Below, one piece after another: positions 11,501 through 20,839 of a stretch of DNA of 64,000 bases. The notes under the pieces were generated by a model. It was not told the origin of the DNA and did no database searches. It was given only the letters and a program-made list of their open reading frames with translations. Location: positions 46,392,074 through 46,456,073 of the forward strand of contig CM069455.1 of the NCBI GenBank assembly GCA_035610835.1, read 5' to 3'. The DNA is from Ophiura sarsii. Taxonomy: Eukaryota; Echinodermata; Ophiuroidea; Amphilepidida; Ophiuridae. Numbering within the stretch: the stretch's first letter is position 1; each line of letters starts with the position of its first letter. A program made the translations under genes and the position numbers.

Positions 11501-14500
11501 AGGCAATGGTATGTAGTTTGGGGCGGGGCTTTTCATTCGAATAATTAAACCAAAGCGTATGGTCACCGCGTTTACGTGCCCTACTTAAAGTGCAATGCCA
11601 GCAGTGGTGGAACTTCAGATTTTTTTTCAACTAGCCAGTCGGGCAGGTAACTCACAAAATTGACCTGCCCGACAAACATTTTACCAGCCCAAGGTTTTTT
11701 CATAATATTTTGCAGCAACAAATTAAGTGCAAGACTACTTTTAAATGATGATACAATTACATGCTTTGGTCTTTATGGTACGATGTTCCACTGTAACCCT
11801 AGCCCGTAACAGCTCCTCGTATTCATCATGTTCATCAATTCAATACTCTCTTTATATCTTTAATCTCCTATCAACCTGATCTCCTCTATCATCATGACAC
11901 ACGCTGAGGATGAAATTACCCTGAACTATACTGTTACTTACACTTTGAGCTTCAAAAATGTTAAAAGTAACCCGCTATGGGTGGGCGGGCGGGTCTTATT
12001 TCCACCCTTGCATGCCAGTCGTATGCGAGGTGCGTGTACAGCAGGTTGTGCGTGTACAGCAGTGTTGCCATGCATGTGTGCGTGCGCTACGAATGCGATT
12101 AATTCGAAGCAGGAAGTTGGTAAACAACTCGCTGGATCCGCCGATTTTATAAAGGAGGACATTTTTGTTGCTGTTTGATTCAAATAAATAATAATAACAT
12201 AACTATATGCTATTCTCTAAGTCGGGGCTCATACATTTTCCTTTGCCTAATATAACGGGAGAAACAAACAACAGCAATGATAACACTTACTTGACATACA
12301 TTTCAGGTAACAGAACCGATATCAGCAATCTTTCCGAAATAGGAAGGCAAAGCAACGTTAAAGGTGACCAAAATATAATTGGGACACAAAACAATGTCAA
12401 TCGTGACCAGTACAATGCAGAACGGGACCAGAACTTCTATTTCAACAATCCGTCAAATCTTGGTAAGTTAGAGAAAGTAAAATCGATGCCATGAATGTAC
12501 TTGGTTGCCGATAAGATGTTATTATTACCAAATGTTATCCAGAGGTATTTATTACATTATTTTGTGTTGAGCGATCTTAATCCGCGATAAGCATAGTTTC
12601 AAAGGAAAATACCTAGTACCCACTTCTCCATCCACCCCTCATCAGGATGAACTATTGACAGTAATCTTATAATGTTTGCTTTCATATGACATGTTACTTT
12701 CATAAATTTCAAATGTATGACAAATTACATCGTTATTTTATTGAGGACTAACATTTTCCAAAATCTCCATTTGGCCAGTATGTTTTACAGCAAAAACCTT
12801 TTTGTATCCCGAAATAGCCTTATTTTACTTTCACTGCATTTAATCTACTTTCAGAGGTTGACACAGTTGAATCACTGGTGACCGATTGGACAAGGAAGCT
12901 GAAGAAGAAATATTCCCAAATTAGAAGCAAGATAAGATTTGGTAGCTTTAGACACTCTGTAGTTGATACTGATGATATATTTGTTGATTTGAAATTACTT
13001 CAAGATAGTCATAGAAACATTGGTAAAGGTGTAACGAAATTCAAATCTTACTCAGAATTATTCACAATAATTGATAAAAAAGAGAAAGTGTGCAACTATA
13101 TATTACTACGTGGCGTTGCAGGTAGTGGGAAGAGTACCCTGATCTCACGAATTGCTTACCAGTGGGCTCAGGGTGATAGAGATTTAGATAGCATCGGCAA
13201 ATTCTGTTTGGTCTTTACTCTCGATGTAAAGAGATTTGTTGCAGGGGATAATCTTGAGAAGACAATAAGAAATCAGTTGCTGCCTGGAGTACAACCAGAA
13301 GAAATCGCAAGAGTAATCAGTCATTTAGGGGCAAATTGTCTTTTCCTTATTGATGGATTTGATGAGCTCTCTGAAACATCAAGGGAAGCTGAAACTCATG
13401 TGCTAGATAGTCCGTTAATGGAAGATGGCTATGTACTTGTAACAACTAGGCCTCATATGATTGACAGGTTTTGTCAAAGGTATTTGACATTTATTGATTG
13501 CGTGCATGTTCAATTATCCGGGTTCTCAAAAACAAGTGTAAAAGAATATATATTTAAGTTTTTCAAAATCCAACAGAAGTCATACTCAGATGTTGAATCT
13601 GAATCTGAATCTGAATCTGAATCTCTGGCAAAATCTTTATCTAAAAAAATTGCACAAGTTCCAATACTTAGGGACTTATCAACATTCCCCATTCTTCTAC
13701 TTATGCTCTGCCATCTGTGGGTTGGCCAAGATAGCGATCACGATTTACCCGAGAGCTTAACGGATTTATATATGGAAGCAATTAGATATCTCAACAAGCA
13801 TTGGGAGGAAAGATATAGTAAAAACAAAGACGAGCTTATGAAACAGTTGGGTCAGGTTGCCATCGATACTCTATTTGAAGATCAATTAATTTTTGATGCC
13901 AAACTTTTACGCGACAATTGTGTCAATGATGCTTGCCAAATTGGTTTAGTATATAAGGAAGACATGGAAAGGCATACGACGGTTGTTACTTTTATTCATA
14001 AAACATTTCATGAATTTTGTGCAGCGTTTTACTGGGCAAAGTTAGCCGATGAAGATGTAGCGAAATTTCGATCTTATCTTCACAAAATTACCAACAACAA
14101 TGTCAAACAAATGGAATATCTATTGCGTTTTTGTTGTGGATTAAACATCACTGCTGCTAAATCCATTTTTCCATACGTTATTTGCCTTATAAAAGACTCG
14201 CATTACACTTCTAAGCAATGGTATATGCCCTATATATTATTTTATGAGACTAAGAGACAAGGGAAAATTGATTATTTGATAGATAATGGCTCATTATCAT
14301 GCGTATCGGTCACACAGATTAATTTTCAGGATAAGGAATTAGGACATGTACAATGTGATGTACTTATGAGAATGTTGAGTTGTATGCCCTCGCTTGAACA
14401 TTTGACACTAAGCGATATTGAAATGGAAGACAAGTTTGATGTCAAAATATCTAGTGAGTGTAAATCAATTAAGAAATGTATTATAACATATAATAGGATG

Positions 14501-15379
14501 CGTGCTTCTACTAATATGAACACAATGATAACGCTATTGGGGGGTATGCCATGTTTAGAGGAGCTAAGCATGCGTGGTGATGTTAGTTTTACAGGGACGG
14601 TGGATGCAAATACACGTGTCGCTTGCAAGGAATTGCATATAGAAATGGCGGATATCAATGGCAACACACTGATATCGTTATTGGGTTGCATGATGTCTCT
14701 TGAGAGGCTGCGAATAAATGCATCTTGGATTTCATATGGTAACGTGTCTGTAACGTGTAAATTACTCAAGGAAATAGATATAATTAGAGCAGGTAGGATG
14801 AGCGTGAACACACTAATTAAGTTATTAGAATGTGCGCCATATATTGAGAAGCTGAAAATGAGTGATGTTTTTGTAACGGAAGTTGCGGATGCTCGCATAT
14901 CTGTAACGTGTATACTACTCAAGACACTCATTATGGTAGACGATGGTATCGATATGAACGCACTTATTAAGATATTGGAGTGTTTGCCAAATATTGAAAA
15001 TCTGACGATGCGCCGTGTTGGCATTGAAGGGACTCTGAGTGCCAACGTATCTGTAAAGTGGAATTTACTCAAGATTTTCAATGTAGTCACGCCCGACATT
15101 GCTACGTTGATGACGACGTGTTATGGTCTTCAGCCACCTGGTCCCATATTTATAAGACATAATGAATATGCGCCCTACTATCCGAGAACATTTCTTAACA
15201 CAATTGCGAGAATATTGAGTTGTATGCCGTCACTTGAAAAGCTCACATTTAACGATCGCGAGTTATGTCGGGAACATGATTCTGACACTGCTATCGTGTG
15301 CGAGTATCACAATGAACTAGTGCAAGTCGATCAACATATTTGTTCACCAGGGCTAATGATTTCACTTAAGCAAATATAG
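2548..15379 (+). CDS. OTU-linker-repeat-NACHT-LRR protein, copy A (gene model)
   Basis: Predicted exons are 2548-2566, 3034-3296, 3733-3997, 6132-6227, 6423-6569, 8900-9049, 9700-9810, 12307-12462 and 12855-15379. All introns are GT-AG and phases match throughout (2 to 3 is phase 1, 3 to 4 phase 0, then phase 1). The joined frame is 3732 bases with no internal stop, giving 1243 residues. Domains: OTU protease at about 8-182 (D54, C57, H178), proline-rich linkers 183-350, glutamine-spaced repeats 351-402, NACHT NTPase from about 460 with Walker A at 489-497, and leucine-rich-type repeats to the end. By family knowledge, NACHT proteins are cytosolic sensors that oligomerise on nucleotide exchange and OTU domains usually cleave ubiquitin chains. 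I infer a sensor with a deubiquitinase output or regulator. The start codon is chosen because MAQSPSG and its donor are conserved in copy B. Transcription has not been shown; two separate genes (OTU, NACHT) remain an alternative. Confidence 0.8.
3034..3997 (+). CDS. OTU cysteine protease exons, copy A
   Basis: Exon 3034-3296 carries the nucleophile motif ADGNCFFHAV, with catalytic Asp54 and Cys57 of the model, followed by the helix 'AAQLRRDVVVFLREHP'. Exon 3733-3997 carries 'MSKEGEWADAVVLVAMAHML', the hydrophobic strand 'DILVVTS', and the C-terminal catalytic histidine in 'EWHYRSL' (H178). The order D-G-N-C, then W-A/G-D, then H-Y-x-S-L is the standard OTU layout at usual length (about 170 residues), so the enzyme looks intact. 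The intron 3297-3732 has a good acceptor 'cctcttcag'. In-frame ATGs in the exon and intron (such as 3652) are not needed for translation. Confidence 0.88.
3998..6131. other. Intron of copy A gene; small repeats, no gene
   Basis: It holds a cluster of 'gttgagtaaa' words in both orientations at 4676-4745, a tandem duplication of about 65 bp at 5302-5430 ('cttatcttccttatcag' twice), and a perfect 8-bp-stem hairpin 'ccccatgc...gcatgggg' at 5442-5463. Open frames at 4262-4495 and 5653-5910 have no recognisable domain and are not supported by splice context. This segment is missing from copy B, which has a large TIR element at the equivalent place. Confidence 0.6.
6132..6569 (+). CDS. Two proline-rich linker exons, copy A only
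   Basis: Exons 6132-6227 (96 bases) and 6423-6569 (147 bases) are both bounded by AG and GTAAGT and are phase 1 on both sides, so each can be lost or duplicated without breaking the frame. The first ends in 'PSPYLKRKMEEVGVSIS', a motif shared with linker exons 8900-9049 and 48245-48400. The second is rich in P, Q, S and H. Neither has a recognised domain. No equivalent exists in copy B. They probably form a flexible linker between OTU and NACHT parts. Confidence 0.65.
6570..8899. other. Intron of copy A gene
   Basis: It contains the copy-A-specific foldback element 7295-7760 and an imperfect hairpin 'ttcgacctcaggtta' with its complement at 8273-8305. The rest (6570-7260 and 7770-8899) is AT-rich noncoding sequence, parts of which match 51480-51910 and 48050-48240 of copy B. 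No gene seen. Confidence 0.6.
7295..7760. mobile_element. Foldback element with 7-bp target duplication, copy A only
   Basis: The 466-bp insertion is flanked by gatgatt at 7288-7294 and 7761-7767. Copy B has one uninterrupted 'ccgatgatgattatagga' at about 51519-51536. The inner inverted arms are about 7307-7400 and 7665-7745, sharing 'aaaatgcgtcaaatatgcaa'-type text and the word 'gcgatttattccgt'. No coding potential. Non-autonomous; superfamily unassigned. Confidence 0.75.
8900..9049 (+). CDS. Proline-rich linker exon, copy A
   Basis: The exon follows 'catacacag' and ends before 'gtaagatg'. It is 150 bases, phase 1 on both sides. It encodes 50 residues rich in P, S, T and H, with a basic KKHKM stretch and the ending 'LLASSIS' that recurs in its relatives. 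Its counterpart in copy B is 48245-48400. No known domain. Confidence 0.65.
9700..9810 (+). CDS. Short Ser/Pro/Gln linker exon, copy A
   Basis: Bounded by 'tggtaccag' and 'gtaagaaat'. It is 111 bases, phase 1 on both sides, encoding 37 residues such as 'SLPSSSESFQRG' and 'VQGQLQPQPSA'. A decayed duplicate follows at 9922-10031, and a shorter copy B version is at 49098-49163. It is probably an unstructured linker. Confidence 0.6.
9922..10031 (+). pseudogene. Decayed duplicate of the linker exon
   Basis: It keeps the acceptor 'tggtatcag', the core 'ttccagaga' and the terminal 'atatcaagtaagaaatt' of exon 9700-9810, but is 2 bases shorter in the middle and hits a TGA in the phase-1 frame. Including it would break the gene model, so I treat it as a skipped pseudo-exon. 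It is direct evidence of exon duplication followed by decay inside this locus. Confidence 0.65.
10032..12306. other. Intron of copy A gene; 23-bp perfect inverted repeat
   Basis: A perfect 23-bp inverted repeat ('tgtgatgcgatctgtgaaaa' and on) lies at 10477-10499 and 10837-10859, bounding a likely MITE of about 383 bp. A short inverted pair 'gtcgggcaggt' and its complement lies at 11638-11685. The word 'gtgcgtgtacagcag' is repeated near 12029-12065. Open frames here (for example 11894-12178) have no domain and look accidental. Confidence 0.5.
12307..12462 (+). CDS. Glutamine-spaced repeat exon (amyloid-signal-like), copy A
   Basis: The exon lies between 'acatttcag' and 'gtaagtta', 156 bases, phase 1 on both sides. 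It encodes 52 residues with the core 'NVKGDQNIIGTQNNVNRDQ'. Glutamines fall at exon residues 15, 22, 28, 35 and 42, each preceded by G-x or R-D and mostly followed by N. The copy B exon has only partial identity yet keeps glutamines at 22, 28, 35 and 42. Short G-x-Q-N type repeats just upstream of an NTPase domain resemble the RHIM and PP amyloid signalling motifs of NLR-like proteins. That assignment is an inference from pattern, not a proven match. Confidence 0.6.
12463..12854. other. Intron before the NACHT exon, copy A
   Basis: 392 bases with a donor GTAAGT and acceptor 'ctactttcag'. No repeat or gene seen. The corresponding intron in copy B is 1494 bases, partly because of a truncated LINE at 53171-53620. 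Confidence 0.7.
12855..15379 (+). CDS. NACHT NTPase plus leucine-rich-type repeats exon, copy A
   Basis: A single 2525-base exon entered in phase 1 ('ag' completing GAG), ending at TAG 15377-15379. Walker A GVAGSGKST lies at 13112-13138, Walker B LFLIDGFDEL at 13340-13369, a sensor-like 'LVTTRP' near 13436, the hydrophobic 'FPILLLMLCHLW' near 13685, and the NLR signature FIHKTFHEFCAA at 13991-14026. An in-frame (TCTGAA)n tract gives a Ser-Glu run near 13596-13626. From about 14300, units of about 48-50 residues repeat, each with 'NxLIxLLxCxPxIExLxM' and 'VTCxLLKxL' parts, consistent with paired leucine-rich repeats. Family knowledge: STAND-class signalling NTPase. No start codon is needed in this exon; a GTG at 12878 is simply codon 412 of the model (valine). 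Confidence 0.9.
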
Positions 15380-15612
15380 CAAGGCCATGAACGGAGGAGG
15401 CATGAGGGCATTACAAAATCTCAATCCAATGTATGCTGATAATTATGTAATGTAGTAACAGTAACAATATAGCCTTATATTGGTTCATGTCATTATATCC
15501 GAAAATGTCAAGTTTAAGTTGGCCTACATCATTCTTCAAACACTATGGCGTGACGTGAAAGCGTATTATCATGCTCAGTGTAGCTTTAATTGCGAGTGTC
15601 TATTCAATGACA
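15380..15612 (+). other. Immediate 3' flank of copy A gene
   Basis: Presumed 3' UTR. It is almost identical to 56186-56400 in copy B. No AATAAA is seen before the minisatellite begins. Nothing else recognisable. Confidence 0.5.
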
Positions 15613-16512
15613 ATATACTAGGACCATATACTAGGGTCAATAACTAGGACCATATACTAGGGTCAATAACTAGGACCATATACTAGGGTCAATAACTAGG
15701 ACCATATACTAGGGTCAATAACTAGGACCATATACTAGGGTCAATAACTAGGACCATATACTATGGTCAATAACTAGGATCATATACTAGGGTCAATAAC
15801 TAGGACCATATACTAGGGTCAATAACTAGGACCATATACTAGGATCAATAACTAGGACCATATACTAGGGTCAATAACTAGGATCATACTAGGGTCAATA
15901 ACTAGGACCATATACTAGGGTCAATAACTAGGACCATATACTAGGGTCAATAACTAGGCCCATATACTAGGGTCAATAACTAGGACCATATACTAGGGTC
16001 AATAACTAGGACCATATACTAGGGTCAATAACTAGGACCATATACTAGGGTCAATAACTAGGACCATATACTAGGGTCAATAACTAGGACCATATACTAG
16101 GGTCAATAACTAGGACCATATACTAGGGTCAATAACTAGGATCATATACTAGGGTCAATAACTAGGACCATACTAGGGTCAATAACTAGGACCATATACT
16201 AGGGTCAATAACTAGGACCATATACTAGGGTCAATAACCAGGACCATATACTATGGTCAATAACTAGGACCATATACTAGGGTCAATAACTAGGACCATA
16301 TACTAGGATCAATAACTAGGACCATATACTAGGGTCAATAACTAGGACCATATACTAGGGTCAATAACTAGGACCATATACTAGGGTCAATAACTAGGAC
16401 CATATACTAGGGTCAATAACTAGGACCATATAATAGGGTCAATAACTAGGACCATATACTAGGGTCAATAACTAGGACCATATACTAGGGTCAATAACTA
16501 GGACCATATACT
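15613..16512. repeat. 26-bp minisatellite, copy A (about 34 units)
   Basis: The unit reads 'aggaccatatactagggtca' plus 'ataact'. It begins about 230 bases after the stop codon. Within the unit GACC and GGTC form an imperfect palindrome; variant units with 'tatggtc' make it a perfect 7-bp stem (GACCATA/TATGGTC) around a 3-base loop. A few units have small deletions. A remnant unit lies beyond the inserted element at 17300-17328. Confidence 0.97.
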
Positions 16513-17299
16513 CTCTTAAATCAAAAGATTGAAAATGTCCGTCTTTTACAGATTGACTTTTTACTCAATCTATTAGACTGGAAAAAGCTTGATAGATATA
16601 ATATGTATCAATTTTTTCAAGATTGACTCAAAGCTACTCATTGTCACGAGTTTTTATCATGTTTTCAAGTAATTTACTGCACTCTACACGTGTGTTTGTA
16701 CCGTCAATCTCGACTAAACTGTCAATCTAGAAAAATATTGAATTCAACACATGCGCAGTTCATGGTAGGTCATATTGGTATCGAAACACTTTGGATTATA
16801 TATTTATACATTTCAATAATGATTCTATCTGCAACATGAACTATTTCATAATTAAATGGCAAGTAAGAACATTAATTCACAAAAAACCTGTACAAATGAC
16901 CATTTATTTGGGAGAATGTCAATAAAAAACCCAATGATATTGTTCTTCCAATTGCCAGTCATTTATTCGTGTGTACGAAAATATCAATATGTAGGCTTGA
17001 AAATATCAATCTTTTACTACAGATTGAAAACTTTTCAATCGAAAAACGATTGAAACTTTCAATCAAATAAATTGAATAGTTCAATCTAAATTCTGGATTG
17101 GAAATGTTTTCAATCCAAATTAGATTGAACAAACATATCAATCTAATAGATTGATACCTTCAATCTTTTCCACATTGAAACCTTCCAATCCAAAAAAGAT
17201 TGAATATCAAACTTAAAAGTTTGTTCCCTCACGGCAATCTATGAAATATTGAAAAGTCAATCTTGTAGATTGAATTTTCAATCTTTGGAATTAGGAGAG
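16513..17299. mobile_element. Inverted-repeat element inside the minisatellite, copy A
   Basis: The 787-bp element begins 'ctcttaaatcaaaagattga' and ends with an imperfect complement ('tcaatctttggaattaggagag'-like). TACT flanks it (16509-16512 and 17300-17303), matching the 'atactagg' of the repeat unit. The interior has many 'gattga' and 'tcaatc' words in both orientations. No transposase. It is a MITE-like non-autonomous element that predates the duplication because copy B has it at the same spot. Confidence 0.75.
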
Positions 17300-17328
17300 T
17301 ACTAGGGTCAATAACTAGGACCATATAC

Positions 17329-20068
17329 CAAGTATTACATGTGTATACATCGATGTGACTGAAGCTGATCTCGTAGAAACAAGTAGAGTACGGTCAGTGC
17401 TACACTACCAACATAATGGTGTGGTAATGTGAACAGAACAGTGCTCGCTGTGTCCGTAAGAGGGAAGCTATCCCTGCTGCGCCTGGCGGCGCTCGAGGGA
17501 TGGCGCTTGAATCAAAGTCCGCAAGAGATGATCAATCACGAATATACGATAGCTTATCAATTGTCCTTAATCATAATTGGTGTGCATGCATTGCATTGTT
17601 GTGCGTTGTCGTCCAAAGCGAATCGAATTGAGTATCAAAATGTAACTAACAAAATTCTTCAAATATTTATATCAACACTTTCTCCGCGACAGGCGTCTGC
17701 AGACGACATTCAAAATTTGTCAAAAATGGCAAGATTGTTCAATTTTATTGTCATATTTGAAATGGGAAATACATTAAAATAAATACAAACATGTCTAGTA
17801 GAAATGATGCGATAGAGTTTGGAAGTTGAAAAAGGTTTCTAAACAATATGTTTTGAAAAAAGTTAAAACTAATAGCCGCGTGTAAAGTGTTAAAACAGCA
17901 TTATAAAATAATCAGAATCAGACCTCCCTGATGAGTGTGGGCTTTCTTGTTATTCAATTATACCTTGATTGTATTATATACATACATGTATCAAGCATTT
18001 TCAGCACATTTGGTTTGATACCACGTCAGTACTATAATTTTACTAGTAAATGTAATAGGCCTATGCTGGGATGGGACTGTGGGGTAGGGTAGGGTGTTAA
18101 GTCGCAAATTCCTGAAACAGATGACGGGGTAGATCGGTTCCACTGACACCCTTTACGAACATATTGTGAATACATGTCTCCCAATTTATGTATCTTAATC
18201 CAACGACCGCCCCTTTATGTTAACGTGACACTGAATGACCCCATATTTTGGATAAACTGCGGGATTCTTGCTGATTTACCAATTTTTGAACCTTGTGACT
18301 GAATGACCCCTCTTTGTGTTTATAATGTCTTACCAAAATTGACGCTTATAGTTTTGAACCCTTGCACAATCCTTATCCATGTAACTTCCAAAGTTAAGTC
18401 CAGAATTATAAGATTCATATGACAACAAAGTATACACGGTATTAAAAGCTTATATACACTCGTTTAATATTGTCATTATTGTTATTATATTAATGACATT
18501 TTGTTGTCCTCGCATCATATAAATTATAAAAATATAATTACCTTCTTTTCATTTCGTTCAATACACTTGTTCTTGCGGGATAACGTGTACTGAGTAGTGA
18601 AATCCAACTTGTTCCACAGGAGTACTGTGGAAGTCAAATTAAACGTACACCTTAAAACAACAAATGGTTTTTTTCTTCTTCATTCCTTCAGGGTTTACAT
18701 AATACCGAATCATTTATTGAATGTAGAATAGGCGAGATGCAATCCCTTTGGGGCCATGGATATAGCCATGTGCAACGGACCACAAAGGGGAATTGCACCG
18801 GCCTATTCTTCATTCAATTGAATAGGTGCATGATGTCTATTTCATGAAGCAAGTGTGTTTTCTTTCTGAATATCTTAAACACATTTGTTATTATTCCCGA
18901 CAAGATGGCAGCTAATCTGTTACATGGATAACTTTTACATTAATGTATACGTTTTAAGCGTAACATGCAATTGTTAGTACGAGTATATTGTCATGAACAT
19001 TTCCAAGTGGTAGCCCATTATTTTGTAATTGTCCCCATTTACCAATCAGTAGTTGAGCTTTTGTATTGTAAATATTGTGTTTTGTTTATCAGATTGTTTG
19101 TATTGGATAGTGCTGTGATATTATTGGAATAAGTGTCTATTTCCTTGTTTTAATGTTTGGCGTTTTTTATGCATGTATATATCTATTCTTATTTGTATAT
19201 AATGTTTTTATGTTTAGCTGTATATGTATGTTATTGTAATTCAAAATGTGTATAGTTGTAATCCGTGCAATACTATTTTGTGTGTGATAAATGATGATGA
19301 TAATATACTGAATAAAATAAAATGGAGCTGTATAAGAACATGAGTTTATGTGTTTTTAATGTCCATGTTGTATTCGGTATCATTGAAAATAATGTGAGGA
19401 CTTATATTATAATTTATACAACACCTAAGAAAATCATTGTTATTTCATTGGAGGATTATAGGTCACGTGTGATCAAATATCCGCTCCATTGCACGATTTG
19501 CTGTGCATCGACCCCTACGATACATTGCACGGTAAGACGCTCGGCGGCCGTAACGCGATTAGGCCTACACGTATGCCCACGACTATAAATAAATCTCTGA
19601 TAATATTGTTTTAAATGACAATAATTTTCTTAGATGTTGTATATATAAAACAAATAATGAATGTTTTTTTCATTTGTGCAATGGAAAGAATATTTTCATT
19701 CGGTGAAAGATGCAATGTTCCATTCAACTCGGCGGACCCCTCGTTGAATGGAACATTGCATCTTTCACCTCATGAAAATATTCTTACCATTGCACTCATA
19801 AACATTCATTATTCATATAATAGAGGATTTACTCGAGATCTCGGTGCAGCCACAGTATTGTAATTCGAACACTGTGTTTTAAGATATTGGTCAAAATAGG
19901 AGATACCATATTTTGGCCCTGAACAAAGGAGGATGAAGCACGTGCAAATCTATGAACAAATACAGAGTTACAATATTGTGGCAACAACCATTTTAATTAT
20001 ACAGGGTGAAGAAATGGTGTAACCGAAACATCATTTTCTGGGTTATGTTAATACAAAACGTGGACAAA
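17329..20068. other. 3' flank of copy A; hairpins, no convincing gene
   Basis: A hairpin shared with copy B lies at 18717-18817 (arms 'attgaatgtagaataggc' and complement). An open frame at 17429-17782 is partly kept in copy B with frame differences (58307-58516, 58461-58664), has no domain and is not counted as a gene. A large hairpin at 19653-19818 is present only in this copy. The rest is AT-rich without recognisable features. Confidence 0.5.
19653..19818. repeat. Long hairpin, copy A only
   Basis: Arms of about 71-76 bp (19653-19728 and 19743-19818) are nearly perfect inverted copies around a 14-base GC-rich loop. Copy B goes straight from 'ttattataat' to 'atagaggattt' at about 60812, so about 410 bases including this hairpin are absent there. 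'tataat' at both edges fits either an insertion or a deletion between short repeats. Confidence 0.75.
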
Positions 20069-20085
20069 GTGTACTTTAGGTTCCA

Positions 20086-20410
20086 GATACTGGTACATCA
20101 GTATCGTGCAATACTGGAATATAAGTTGCCAGTATCGCTTGATTCTCGTACAAATTTACCGTTCCAGCATGCATCGTTCGATACTGGAACACCAAATTAT
20201 AATCCAGTATTTTGGCACTTGCTACAAGTAGTGATTTGTGGCAGTATTGAACGATACTGGTACATTATTGTGTTTCAATATCACCCGATACTAGAATATT
20301 GTATAGGTGCTAGTATCGTCCGATTCTGGAACACTGGCTTTGTACCTGTATCGAACGTTATGGGTGTTCCAGAATCGGATTATACTAGTACAGAGCAGAA
20401 TCTTGGATAT
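20086..20410. repeat. Cluster of inverted CAGTATCG / CGATACTGG words
   Basis: At least seven copies of 'gatactgg', 'ccagtatc' or close variants occur in both orientations, several forming hairpins such as the one at 20161-20185. It begins within 20 bases of the right limit of copy A. The long open frame across it is a by-product of the repeats. Confidence 0.6.
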
Positions 20411-20839
20411 AAAGTACCCTGTTTCCCAAAACGTTTGGAGTGACCATTTTGTGGCACAGGCACAAAGACAGCTTGTTTTGCCACCTCCATTTTGATACCA
20501 AAAATATTATTATCAAATTGGAAATATGACACGGTGTCACTGAGCACCACTAACCCAATAGTGTTTTCAATGTAAATATGTTGAAAAGGGTGTGGCATAA
20601 TTACTATATCTTTTTAGAACTATAAAGAATAAATTAGGATAGAAGATTACAGTCACTTTAAGAAGGCTCTTTAAGAACACTTAAATGAGACTTTAGGGGG
20701 AAAACCTTTTCTGACATATCCAAAAAAATAACTTAATGATTTAATAACAATTTTAGATCGATAATAACCCGGCCCTGTTGCTTTAGCTTGAATCTCAATC
20801 AAATTAATATGACCCATGTCTAACTTAAGACCTGGATCC

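Larger units (their letters stand above)
1..20068 (+). repeat. Duplicated segment, copy A
   Basis: From about base 8 to 20068 this segment aligns in the same order and orientation with 42013-61336. Shared landmarks are the left-end text, the OTU exons, linker exons, NACHT exon, 26-bp minisatellite, the 787-bp inverted-repeat element and the flank up to 'gtggacaaagtgtactt'. Similarity stops at about 20068 and 61336. The left limit is unknown because copy A is already matching at the window edge. Indels between the copies are mostly discrete mobile-element insertions, listed separately. Confidence 0.9.

Noticed and set aside
12878..12880. GTG as start of an isolated NACHT protein
   Set aside because: GTG starts are not expected in a nuclear gene, and the frame is open upstream to a good acceptor at 12854 with a phase matching the previous exon.
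14326..15099. 257-codon open frame antisense to the leucine-rich repeats (also 55297-55905)
   Set aside because: It is the complement of a repetitive, strongly conserved coding exon; its repeats mirror the sense repeats and it has no domain or splice support.
15613..16512. CRISPR array
   Set aside because: The repeat is a head-to-tail 26-bp minisatellite without unique spacers.
17429..17782. 117-codon frame conserved in copy B
   Set aside because: The copy B version has an insertion and a frame change after about 60 codons and no domain; identity reflects the recent duplication rather than coding constraint.
20006..20443. 145-codon open frame
   Set aside because: It runs through the CAGTATCG palindrome cluster and crosses the copy A border; composition is that of the repeats.
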